From: an uncultured Clostridia bacterium
Lineage (GTDB): Bacteria; Bacillota; Clostridia; Christensenellales; Aristaeellaceae
Direction of reading: 5' to 3'
Assembly (NCBI GenBank): GCA_946042585.1
Contig: CAMGDO010000020.1
Location: forward strand, 1 to 8,992
Length of the DNA stretch: 8,992 nucleotides
This document shows, one piece after another, positions 1 through 7,288 of the stretch. The first letter of the stretch is position 1. Each line of letters opens with the position of its first letter. The notes below the pieces were generated by a model. That model was not told the DNA's origin, did no database searches, and saw only the letters and a list, made by a program, of their open reading frames with translations. Both the position numbers and the translations under genes were made by a program.

Positions 1-44
1 ATTCCTCTACGTCTCGTGGGCTCGGAGATGTGTATAAGAGACAG
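1..44 (+). other. Nextera i7 adapter with index (library artefact)
   Basis: This is not genomic sequence. Positions 26-44 are the 19-base Tn5 mosaic end AGATGTGTATAAGAGACAG, and 11-25 are the Nextera read-2 tail (GTCTCGTGGGCTCGG). Positions 3-10, TCCTCTAC, match the in-adapter form of the Nextera i7 index N712 as I recall it, and the preceding AT fits the end of the P7 oligo. The genome begins at 45. The exact adapter match is seen directly; the index name is from memory. Confidence 0.98.
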
Positions 45-676
45 GGGTTGGGAACCAGCTCCATCACGTCGTTGGGATTCCACTTCTTCAGAATGAAGGG
101 GCCGTTCATAGCCAGCGGCACGGACTGATAATACGCATCGCCATACTGCTCATACAGATCCACGCGCACGGGAGCCAGCGCGGACATGGCGAACACTTCC
201 GTCATGAAGGGAACGGGCTTGTTCAGCACCACCTGCAGGGTGTAATCATCCAGCGCCGTGGCATTGGCCACCTTCTTGCCGGTGCCGTCGTCAATGGCAA
301 AGTGCTCGGTGAACTGGCTCATGGGCGTCGCGCGGGAGATCAGCAGATTCCAGGAATCCACAAAGGTCTGCGCGGTGACTGCCACGCCGTCAGTCCAATA
401 AGCCTCACGCAGGTGGAAGGTGTAGGTGACACCATCGTTCTCCAGCTCATAGGTTTCCGCGATGCCGGGAATGATTTCATGATTGTAGCGGCGCAGCAGA
501 CCCTCAAAGATCGCGCCGGTCACATTGGTGATCCACACGCCATTGCCCAGCTGAGGATCCAGGGAGTTGGGCTCGGTCGAAGTCGCAAAATGCAGGACCT
601 TACCTTCGGCCAAGGAAGCGGTGCAGCTCAGAAGCATCAGGACTGCGAGCAGCACGGATACCAGCTTCTTCATCAT
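45..676 (-). CDS. Peptide/oligopeptide ABC transporter substrate-binding protein (SBP_bac_5 family), 3' end missing
   Basis: This is the N-terminal 210 residues of an OppA/DppA-type extracellular solute-binding protein (family 5), which captures peptides or similar ligands and hands them to an ABC permease. Residues 1-23 form a signal peptide: MMKK, then a hydrophobic stretch, ending SLA before E24, which suits signal peptidase I. A Cys at 18 (LLSC) is a poor lipobox, so lipid anchoring is possible but uncertain. Family features follow in order: NSLDPQ (37-42), FEGLLRR (57-63), YTFHLRE (85-91), WTDG (94-97), TFVDSWN (104-110) and NGPFILKKWNPND (191-203). Full family members are about 500-600 residues, so more than half is lost where the insert meets the adapter. 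The first of two adjacent ATGs is chosen because AAGGAG (687-692) lies 10 bases upstream of it. Permease and ATPase genes would be expected off the left end. The ligand cannot be told from this fragment. Confidence 0.93.
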
Positions 677-686
677 GGTGGTATTT

Positions 687-692
687 CTCCTT
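687..692 (-). promoter_or_regulatory. Ribosome binding site of the substrate-binding protein gene
   Basis: AAGGAG on the minus strand lies 10 bases before the first of two consecutive ATGs (676) and 13 before the second, so it favours the first. Confidence 0.8.
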
Positions 693-699
693 TTCTTCA

Positions 700-713
700 G
701 GACAAATCTGTCC
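700..713 (-). repeat. Small hairpin in the leader of the substrate-binding protein gene
   Basis: GGACA-AATC-TGTCC gives a 5-bp perfect stem with a 4-base loop, placed just upstream of the ribosome binding site in the minus-strand leader. No T tract follows on that strand, so it is not a terminator. It could affect mRNA stability or translation; that is inference. Confidence 0.35.
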
Positions 714-719
714 CCTATT

Positions 720-760
720 CATTCCGGAACACGCTCAATGGATAATGTGGTACCGGAATG
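720..760. promoter_or_regulatory. Inverted repeat CATTCCGG / CCGGAATG at the transcription start of the substrate-binding protein gene (candidate operator)
   Basis: CATTCCGG (720-727) and CCGGAATG (753-760) are perfect 8-base inverted copies 25 bases apart. The distal arm starts at the predicted minus-strand transcription start (about 760), directly after the -10 box. The larger motif GGTACCGGAAT (749-759) recurs exactly at 2305-2315, at the start site of the rpiR-family gene. This suggests a repressor site with two half-sites, most plausibly for the neighbouring RpiR protein. A leader RNA stem is an alternative reading of the same repeat. Confidence 0.5.
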
Positions 761-766
761 TTCTTG

Positions 767-795
767 ATTTTAATGTAATTACTTTAGCTCGTCAA
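767..795 (-). promoter_or_regulatory. Sigma-A-type promoter of the substrate-binding protein gene
   Basis: On the minus strand, -35 TTGACG (790-795) and -10 TAAAAT (767-772) are separated by exactly 17 bases. Predicted start is near 760, giving a leader of about 84 bases. Both boxes match consensus at five of six positions. Confidence 0.72.
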
Positions 796-811
796 TATCA
801 TCTGCACGAAA

Positions 812-838
812 ATACATTAGAAATGCAATAGGCATTTC
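812..838. promoter_or_regulatory. Operator-like palindromic element upstream of the substrate-binding protein promoter
   Basis: Two overlapping symmetries lie here, just upstream of the -35 box. GAAATGC (820-826) and GCATTTC (832-838) are perfect 7-base inverted arms 5 bases apart. CATTAGAAATGCAA (815-828) is the exact reverse complement of TTGCATTTCTAATG at 7222-7235, which sits in a perfect palindrome in front of the glycosyltransferase gene. The position (about -55 to -78 from the predicted start) would suit an activator or an accessory repressor site. The cognate factor is not recognised. Confidence 0.45.
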
Positions 839-967
839 CTGCATATAGTTCAGCCCCTGTCAATATTTATGCGTTTTCATCCGTTTGTCACCGGATTTGG
901 AAAAATGGAAGTTCATAGGAAATTTACGGGCGATTCTCCCCGCTTCTGCTCTTTTTTGCTTTTTCTC

Positions 968-996
968 TTGAAGAAAACGGCGCCTTGTGCTATTAT
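968..996 (+). promoter_or_regulatory. Putative pepT promoter
   Basis: -35 TTGAAG (968-973) and -10 TATTAT (991-996) are 17 bases apart. Predicted start is near 1003, leaving a leader of about 75 bases before the start codon. Confidence 0.55.
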
Positions 997-1061
997 GCAG
1001 CTGTTCATTTTTTTGCGTGCATCTGATGCGTTCAGAAACTTAACTGTTTACACTAATTTAT

Positions 1062-1066
1062 GGAGG
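1062..1066 (+). promoter_or_regulatory. Ribosome binding site deciding the pepT start
   Basis: GGAGG overlaps an in-frame upstream ATG at 1060, ruling that codon out as the start. It lies 11 bases before ATG 1078. An in-frame GTG at 1072 is closer (5 bases) but less likely. Confidence 0.7.
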
Positions 1067-1077
1067 CTGTTGTGATC

Positions 1078-2295
1078 ATGGAGAATACGCTTGACCGTTT
1101 CCTTCGCTATGTGAGCATCCACACGGAATCCCAGTCGGGGAAAGAACAGATCCCCAGCACGCCCGGGCAGTTTGTGCTGGCCAATATGCTGGTGGAAGAG
1201 CTGCGCGCCATGGGGCTGGACGCCAGCGTGAATGAAAACTGCTATGTGTACGCCACACTGCCGGGCAACTGCCCCGACGCGCCCGTCATTGGCTTCATCT
1301 CGCATCTGGACACCTCTCCCGCCATCTCCGGCAAGGATGTCAAGCCCCGCCTTGTGGATTATCAGGGCGGCGATATCGAGCTGGGCAACGGCTACACGCT
1401 CAAGAGAGAAACCAACCCCGAACTGGACAAGTATATCGGCAAAACGCTGATTGTCACCGACGGCTCCACCCTGCTGGGCAGCGATGACAAATCCGGCATT
1501 GCCGAAATCATGACCATGGTGCAGTACTATACCGAGCATCCCGAGGAAAAGCACGGCACGGTGAAGATTGCCTTTACCCCCGACGAGGAAATCGGCAAAA
1601 TCCCCACCCTGTTTGACGTGCCCGGCTTTGGCGCGCAGTTTGCCTACACCGTGGACGGCGCGGACCTGGGCAAACTGAGCTATCAGAATTTCAACTCCGC
1701 CACTGCGCATATCGACATTACGGGCGTGAGCATCCACCCCGGCCGCGCCAAGGGCAAGATGATCAGCGCGGCGCTGGTGGCTGTGGAGCTGCAAAACATG
1801 CTGCCCCCGGCGGAAACGCCCGCCCACACCGCAGGTTATGAGGGATTCTATCATCTGAATGAGATGCGCGGCAATGTGGAAGCCGCCCATATGGAATACC
1901 GCATCACCGATTTTGACAGCGCGAAATTCCAGCAGAAGATGGACAGAATGGAAGCCGTCTGCAGCTATCTGAATGGGAAATACGGCGCGGGCACGGTGAA
2001 GCTGGAGATGAAGCAGACCGCCCGCAATATGGAAGAAATGATTCTACCGCATTTTCATCTGGTGGAAAACGCCATGCAGGCCATGCGCAATGTGGGCGTC
2101 ACGCCGGAGATTTTCCCCATCCGCGGCGGCACGGACGGCACACGGCTGTCCTTCATGGGGCTGCCCTGCCCCAACATCTGCACCGGCAGCCACAACTGTC
2201 ATGGCCGCTTTGAGTATGTCCCGGTGTTTGCGCTGGGCGCCATCTCAAATATTCTGATTGAGCTGGTTCATATTTACGCCGACGCCAAAATCTGA
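1078..2295 (+). CDS. pepT: Peptidase T (tripeptide aminopeptidase, M20B)
   Basis: PepT is a cytoplasmic dizinc aminopeptidase that removes the N-terminal residue from tripeptides, typically in peptide use. The 405-residue length is normal for the family. Metal and catalytic motifs are all visible: SHLDTS (75-80; zinc ligand H76, catalytic-site D78), GSDDKSG with bridging D136, TPDEEIG with general base/ligand E170-E171, VDG with D193, VSIHPGRAKGKM (217-228) in the dimerisation/lid domain, and SHNCHGRFEY near the C terminus with zinc ligand H375. M20B layout is kept: catalytic domain, inserted lid domain from about 205 to 310, then the rest of the catalytic domain. The start at 1078 gives MENTLDRFLRYVSIHTES, matching the usual PepT N terminus; an ATG 18 bases upstream overlaps the ribosome binding site. 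It lies divergent from a peptide-binding-protein gene and 109 bases before an RpiR regulator, consistent with a peptide uptake and breakdown locus. No sign of damage. Confidence 0.96.
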   Translation: MENTLDRFLRYVSIHTESQSGKEQIPSTPGQFVLANMLVEELRAMGLDASVNENCYVYATLPGNCPDAPVIGFISHLDTSPAISGKDVKPRLVDYQGGDIELGNGYTLKRETNPELDKYIGKTLIVTDGSTLLGSDDKSGIAEIMTMVQYYTEHPEEKHGTVKIAFTPDEEIGKIPTLFDVPGFGAQFAYTVDGADLGKLSYQNFNSATAHIDITGVSIHPGRAKGKMISAALVAVELQNMLPPAETPAHTAGYEGFYHLNEMRGNVEAAHMEYRITDFDSAKFQQKMDRMEAVCSYLNGKYGAGTVKLEMKQTARNMEEMILPHFHLVENAMQAMRNVGVTPEIFPIRGGTDGTRLSFMGLPCPNICTGSHNCHGRFEYVPVFALGAISNILIELVHIYADAKI

Positions 2296-2301
2296 TATAA
2301 T
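2273..2301 (+). promoter_or_regulatory. Promoter of the RpiR-family gene, overlapping the pepT 3' end
   Basis: -10 TATAAT (2296-2301) is perfect. -35 TTTACG (2273-2278) matches at four of six positions, with a 17-base spacer. It overlaps the last codons and stop of pepT. Predicted start is near 2308, inside the GGTACCGGAAT motif. Confidence 0.6.
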
Positions 2302-2304
2302 ATG

Positions 2305-2315
2305 GGTACCGGAAT
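2305..2315. promoter_or_regulatory. Candidate autoregulatory operator (GGTACCGGAAT)
   Basis: This 11-base sequence is an exact copy of 749-759, and in both places it lies immediately after a -10 box at the predicted transcription start. It also sits within a wider inverted pair, ATCTGAT (2290-2296) and ATCAGAT (2314-2320). Location suits repression by blocking RNA polymerase. Assignment to the adjacent RpiR protein is inference. Confidence 0.5.
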
Positions 2316-2331
2316 CAGATGACGAAAAAAA

Positions 2332-2359
2332 CCAGCCCTGGCAAGGCCTGGACTCTTTT
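2332..2359 (+). terminator. Terminator-like hairpin between pepT and the regulator gene
   Basis: CCAG-C-CCT pairs with AGG-C-CTGG around the loop GGCA (arms 2332-2339 and 2344-2351, one C/C mismatch), followed by ACTCTTTT. On the opposite strand the stem is followed by seven Ts (2325-2331 read in reverse), so it could work in both directions. It would end pepT transcription. It also lies inside the predicted leader of the downstream regulator gene and might act as an attenuator. Confidence 0.5.
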
Positions 2360-2404
2360 GGTGCGGTCATCTTCCCAGTTAAGTGAAGCTGAGAGGAAAC
2401 TATC

Positions 2405-3301
2405 ATGGATATCATCAACGCCATCAAGTCTGAGTACGACTCGCTCAGCCGGGTGCAGAAGCGGATTGCCACCTATGTTCTGGACCATGCAGAAGACGCC
2501 TGCTTCCTGTCCCTGAAAGCCTTCTCCGAAAAGGTGAACGCCTCGGAAGTGACGATCATCAACTTCACCCACAGGATCGGCCTGAAAAGCTTCCTTGACT
2601 TCAAGCACGAGCTGCAAAACCTGATGCGCACAAGAGCCACCCCCAATGACAAGCTGGCCCGCGCTCTGACAGCGCTGAGCAGCCAGAGCAATCATGTGAA
2701 GGTGTGCATCGATAACGAAAAGCAGCTGCTGGATCGCACCTTCTCCGCCCTGACCAAGGAGCAGCTCGCCACAGCGGTGGAAATGATCGAGCATGCCGGA
2801 AAAATCAATATCATCGGCAACGACATTTCCCTGCCTGTGGTCAACTTTATGGTGATCCGCATGCGATATCTGGGTCTGGATGTGGCGCCGCTCACCTTTG
2901 ACGATGCGCATCACACCACCCTGTGCATGAGCCAGAGCACGCAGGACACGCTGTTCATTCTGGTGTCCTTCCCCGTTCACTCGCAGAAGATGCAGGCCGT
3001 TTCCTCCCTGCTGCAGAAGAAAGGCATCAAAACGCTCGCGCTGGTCAGCGATGCCGAATGCGTGGTGGCCTCCAATGCTACCCACACGCTCTGCTGCGAT
3101 ACATCGGATCTTCTGTTCTATAACTCCATCACTGCCGCCATCTCTCTGGTCAATGTCCTGTGCTCCGAATACGCGTCGCTGCATCAGGATCAGCTGATTC
3201 AGACAAGGCAGCATGTGCAGACCATTGTGGATGAGCTCAGCTTCGAATTGCAGCTGCAGCATTCGCACAGTCCATCCGGCGCCCCGCATGTCAGCATATA
3301 A
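2405..3301 (+). CDS. RpiR-family transcriptional regulator (HTH + SIS domain)
   Basis: This 298-residue protein has the RpiR/MurR architecture: an N-terminal helix-turn-helix domain (about 1-77) and a SIS phosphosugar-binding domain (about 105-260). The HTH shows the family pattern ASEVTIINFTHRIGLKSFLDFK (46-67), where recognition-helix residues normally read AS.aTi.Rf...lGf..f.e.k. In the SIS domain the first ligand loop reads GNDIS (138-142), near the usual GxGxS. The second loop, normally SxSGxT, is SFPVHS (188-193) and lacks the Ser-Gly, so the effector may differ from a simple sugar phosphate. GAGAGGAA (2391-2398) precedes the ATG at a normal distance. The gene follows pepT. A motif at its own start site is repeated at the binding-protein start site, so likely targets are itself and the transporter. 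Effector unknown; it acts on DNA in the cytoplasm. Confidence 0.9.
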   Translation: MDIINAIKSEYDSLSRVQKRIATYVLDHAEDACFLSLKAFSEKVNASEVTIINFTHRIGLKSFLDFKHELQNLMRTRATPNDKLARALTALSSQSNHVKVCIDNEKQLLDRTFSALTKEQLATAVEMIEHAGKINIIGNDISLPVVNFMVIRMRYLGLDVAPLTFDDAHHTTLCMSQSTQDTLFILVSFPVHSQKMQAVSSLLQKKGIKTLALVSDAECVVASNATHTLCCDTSDLLFYNSITAAISLVNVLCSEYASLHQDQLIQTRQHVQTIVDELSFELQLQHSHSPSGAPHVSI

Positions 3302-3307
3302 AAACAA

Positions 3308-3354
3308 GCCCGGGAGAGAACAGCCCAAAGCATTCTCTCCCGGGCGATTTTTTT
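3308..3354 (+). terminator. Strong bidirectional terminator between the regulator gene and the ECF S-component gene
   Basis: GCCCGGGAGAGAA (3308-3320) and TTCTCTCCCGGGC (3333-3345) form a perfect 13-bp stem with a 12-base loop, followed by GA and seven Ts. On the minus strand the stem is followed by CTTG and a run of five Ts, so it also serves the convergent gene ending at 3358. Confidence 0.92.
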
Positions 3355-3357
3355 GTA

Positions 3358-3909
3358 TCAGCTGATATTTCTGAGCGGCTTGCGCAGCGCCGGCATCATG
3401 GCCTTGAACAGAATGGGCGCGGCAATCATGGCAAACACGGCGTTGATGATGGAGGGCACAAACTTGCTCAGCATCGTCGCCCACACCGTCTGCATGGGGA
3501 AGGAATACACAAACGCCTGATAAACGAAGGTCTTAAGCATATAGAGCGCCACATAGGTGAGCGCGCCCACGACAGCGGCAATCACCACGCGCAGGATTCC
3601 CTCCTGCCGCTCGCCCTTCTGCCAGAGAATCTTGCCGCATACATACGCCATGGCAAATTTGCTGACAAAGGTAATGATGACATTGACGACGTCGTAGCCA
3701 TTAAAGGCGTCATACAGCGCCGAGCCCAGACCAGCAGCCAGACCGCCATACAGCGGGCCAAAGAACATGCCGCCCAGCAGGCACATGGCGTTGGCAAAAT
3801 GCACCTTGGAGCCCATGAAAGGGAAACGGAACAGCGTGACAACATAGATGATGGCTGCCATGACGCCGACAAACGCCAGCGTGTAAGCGTTCATTTTCTG
3901 TTTTTTCAT
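3358..3909 (-). CDS. ECF transporter S component (substrate-binding membrane protein), substrate unknown
   Basis: This 183-residue very hydrophobic protein has about five to six membrane segments (roughly 9-28, 39-66, 74-94, 105-127, 150-172). The family hallmark is HFANAMCLLGGMFFGPLYGG followed by LAAGLGSALYDAFNGYD (38-73), in which a Gly-rich helix ends in GSxLYD. S components capture a vitamin or similar micronutrient and dock on a shared energising module (EcfA-EcfA'-EcfT). No such genes adjoin, so it is probably a group II solitary S component. It most resembles the ECF-ribofla_trS (DUF1393)-like set rather than a named vitamin type, so I give no substrate. The start at 3909 has a GGGAGAGG element (3920-3927) about 10 bases upstream. 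The leader is only about 37 bases from the predicted promoter, so there is no room for a riboswitch that would reveal the ligand. Confidence 0.85.
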   Translation of the reverse strand: MKKQKMNAYTLAFVGVMAAIIYVVTLFRFPFMGSKVHFANAMCLLGGMFFGPLYGGLAAGLGSALYDAFNGYDVVNVIITFVSKFAMAYVCGKILWQKGERQEGILRVVIAAVVGALTYVALYMLKTFVYQAFVYSFPMQTVWATMLSKFVPSIINAVFAMIAAPILFKAMMPALRKPLRNIS

Positions 3910-3952
3910 CGTAAGAAAGCCTCTCCCTTGCAGGAATTATGGAATGAATTGC

Positions 3953-3981
3953 ATCATATCACAACCCTTTTTCGATTGCAA
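3953..3981 (-). promoter_or_regulatory. Promoter of the ECF S-component gene
   Basis: On the minus strand, -35 TTGCAA (3976-3981) and -10 TATGAT (3953-3958) are 17 bases apart. Predicted start is near 3946. It lies back to back with the clpB promoter, with -35 boxes 20 bases apart. Confidence 0.6.
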
Positions 3982-4001
3982 GAAAAAATTGCTCGCAGCC
4001 C

Positions 4002-4029
4002 TTGACAGCCCATAAAAACGTGCTATAAT
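4002..4029 (+). promoter_or_regulatory. clpB promoter
   Basis: -35 TTGACA (4002-4007) and -10 TATAAT (4024-4029) are both perfect consensus, with a 16-base spacer. Predicted start is near 4036. Such a strong promoter is typical of a heat-shock gene held down by a repressor. Confidence 0.88.
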
Positions 4030-4038
4030 ACCCATGAA

Positions 4039-4055
4039 GGTCAAAGAAAGTCAAA
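4039..4055 (+). promoter_or_regulatory. CtsR operator (heptad direct repeat)
   Basis: GGTCAAAGAAAGTCAAA fits the known CtsR consensus (A/G)GTCAAA-NAN-(A/G)GTCAAA with both heptads perfect (4039-4045, 4049-4055) and a 3-base spacer containing the central A. It overlaps the predicted transcription start, where bound CtsR would block initiation until heat stress. CtsR itself is not encoded in the window. Confidence 0.92.
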
Positions 4056-4082
4056 CCAGCCTTCGCAGGAGGGATTCGATAG

Positions 4083-6671
<2,589 letters not shown>

Positions 6672-6679
6672 ACGCCCCT

Positions 6680-6712
6680 GCTCGCCGGAAATTTTTTCCG
6701 GCGGGCTTTCTG
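6680..6712 (+). terminator. clpB terminator
   Basis: CGCCGGAAA (6683-6691) and TTTCCGGCG (6695-6703) form a perfect 9-bp stem with a TTT loop. The stem extends outward to 6680/6706 through one G-T pair. The tail after the stem is only TTTCT, so termination may be less efficient than at the other hairpins. Confidence 0.75.
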
Positions 6713-6719
6713 CGCGCAA

Positions 6720-6748
6720 TTGTTATTCCCAGGAAACTATGCTATAAT
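6720..6748 (+). promoter_or_regulatory. tRNA-Leu promoter
   Basis: -10 TATAAT (6743-6748) is perfect, -35 TTGTTA (6720-6725) matches at four of six, and the spacer is 17 bases. Transcription would start about 6 bases before the mature tRNA end. Confidence 0.7.
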
Positions 6749-6760
6749 GATAAAACCCAA

Positions 6761-6845
6761 GCCGAAGTGGTGGAATGGCAGACACCGGGGACTTAAAATC
6801 CCCCGCTTTCTGAGCGTACGGGTTCGAGTCCCGTCTTCGGCACCA
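6761..6845 (+). tRNA. tRNA-Leu (anticodon UAA)
   Basis: A complete class II tRNA of 85 bases including encoded CCA (6843-6845). Acceptor stem GCCGAAG (6761-6767) pairs with CTTCGGC (6835-6841), and the discriminator is A6842. The anticodon stem GGGGA/TCCCC encloses the loop CTTAAAA with anticodon TAA at 6794-6796, reading UUA/UUG. The long variable arm CGCT-TTCTG-AGCG (6804-6816) is diagnostic for Leu/Ser/Tyr. The T arm is ACGGG-TTCGAGT-CCCGT (6818-6834). It is a single-gene unit with its own promoter and terminator. Confidence 0.97.
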
Positions 6846-6852
6846 AAAACGC

Positions 6853-6881
6853 AAAAAACCGGCAGAAGAGCCGGTTTTTTT
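6853..6881 (+). terminator. Bidirectional terminator for tRNA-Leu and the convergent small gene
   Basis: CCGGC (6859-6863) and GCCGG (6870-6874) form a stem with a 6-base loop, flanked by A6 on the left and T7 on the right. The flanks extend the stem and give a T tract on each strand, so it serves the tRNA (plus) and the gene ending at 6922 (minus). Confidence 0.9.
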
Positions 6882-6921
6882 GCTTGCAGACTTCTTTGAG
6901 CGCTTTGGCGCAGGGTGTTTT

Positions 6922-7152
6922 TTATTTTCCAAACAGCCCGGACAGTTTGCCCAGCGCGTCGCCCACCTTGTCCGCGTCGAGCTTCGCCTTCACGCCCTTG
7001 ATCACAGCCTGAATGGCTTCGTCGGGCAGGTCCACGCCCAGCAGCTTTTCAATCGCTTTGACCGGGTCGCTCTGAAAGCTCTTCACCAGATCGGGGTTCT
7101 TTTTCAGCGCGTCAACAGCCTTTTCAATCAGCTCTCTGATATCGGCAGCCAT
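6922..7152 (-). CDS. Small helical protein of unknown function (76 aa), resembling leader-peptide-type domains
   Basis: Seventy-six residues, starting MAADIRELIEKAVDALKKNP and ending LGKLSGLFGK. It has no signal peptide, membrane segment or cysteine, and is rich in Lys, Asp, Leu and Ala, predicted to be helical. The central stretch DLVKSFQSDPVKAIEKLLGVD (about 21-41) with F..DP.KA.E.LLG..LP recalls the domain of NHLP/Nif11-type leader peptides and related stand-alone small proteins in Firmicutes. That is a resemblance by eye only. No RiPP-modifying enzyme, protease or exporter is seen nearby. The start is fixed by a perfect AGGAGGTG (7158-7165); the open frame extends upstream to 7329 but that part covers the promoter region. 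It is divergent from the glycosyltransferase and convergent with tRNA-Leu. The strong ribosome binding site and dedicated terminator suggest a well-expressed product. Function unknown. Confidence 0.85.
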   Translation of the reverse strand: MAADIRELIEKAVDALKKNPDLVKSFQSDPVKAIEKLLGVDLPDEAIQAVIKGVKAKLDADKVGDALGKLSGLFGK

Positions 7153-7183
7153 ACGATCACCTCCTGTTTTTCTGATGGATACC

Positions 7184-7192
7184 ATTCTATCA
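7184..7192 (-). promoter_or_regulatory. Extended -10 promoter of the small protein gene
   Basis: On the minus strand TGA-TAGAAT forms an extended -10 (TGN plus TAGAAT at 7184-7189). At 17-base spacing the -35 position reads only TCACAC, a poor match, so the extended -10 may carry initiation. The 7191-7211 dyad overlaps the spacer. Confidence 0.5.
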
Positions 7193-7211
7193 CACTTTGA
7201 GCCAATGTGTG
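7191..7211. promoter_or_regulatory. 21-base dyad overlapping the small-gene promoter (candidate operator)
   Basis: CACACTTTG (7191-7199), a 3-base centre, then CAATGTGTG (7203-7211): the arms are inverted complements at eight of nine positions. It sits between the -35 and -10 of the minus-strand promoter, a classic repressor position. I do not recognise the factor. Confidence 0.5.
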
Positions 7212-7220
7212 AGGGTTTTG

Positions 7221-7239
7221 TTTGCATTTCTAATGCAAA
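7221..7239. promoter_or_regulatory. Perfect 19-base palindrome in front of the glycosyltransferase promoter
   Basis: TTTGCATTTCTAATGCAAA has 8-base perfect arms around TCT. It covers the -35 side of the plus-strand promoter. Its inner 14 bases (7222-7235) recur exactly, in reverse orientation, at 815-828 upstream of the substrate-binding protein gene. Read as a transcription-factor site; the loop of 3 makes an RNA hairpin role unlikely, and there is no T tract placement for a terminator. Confidence 0.6.
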
Positions 7240-7255
7240 ATACCGAAAAATGCTG

Positions 7256-7261
7256 TATAAT
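7256..7261 (+). promoter_or_regulatory. -10 box of the glycosyltransferase promoter
   Basis: TATAAT is perfect consensus. The expected -35 positions fall inside the palindrome and read poorly (ATGCAA), so an activator or a weak -35 is likely. Predicted start is near 7268, with a leader of about 20 bases. Confidence 0.55.
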
Positions 7262-7288
7262 GATTGTATCAGTATGGAGGTGAACGAC

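Larger units (their letters stand above)
839..1077. other. Rest of the divergent intergenic region, upstream of pepT
   Basis: This AT-richer stretch completes the 400-base gap between the two divergent genes. The small open frame over 869-1075 has no ribosome binding site and unremarkable content, and I do not call it a gene. A pepT promoter is visible at 968-996 and a ribosome binding site at 1062-1066. Short imperfect dyads (ATCCG/CGGAT at 879-896; GCATC/GATGC at 1018-1028) are weak. I see nothing else. Confidence 0.5.

Noticed and set aside
302..745. Plus-strand open frame over the substrate-binding protein gene
   Set aside because: Antisense to a gene with clear signal peptide, family motifs, promoter and ribosome binding site.
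869..1075. 68-codon plus-strand open frame in the divergent intergenic region
   Set aside because: No ribosome binding site, spans the predicted pepT promoter, and the low-complexity Phe/Leu content reflects AT-rich DNA.
1048..1890. Antisense open frame of 280 codons over pepT
   Set aside because: Mirror of pepT codon bias; no start signal and no recognisable content.
2315..3484. Long antisense open frame (389 codons) over the regulator gene
   Set aside because: It runs through the strong bidirectional terminator and across two real genes, and its composition is typical of a shadow frame.
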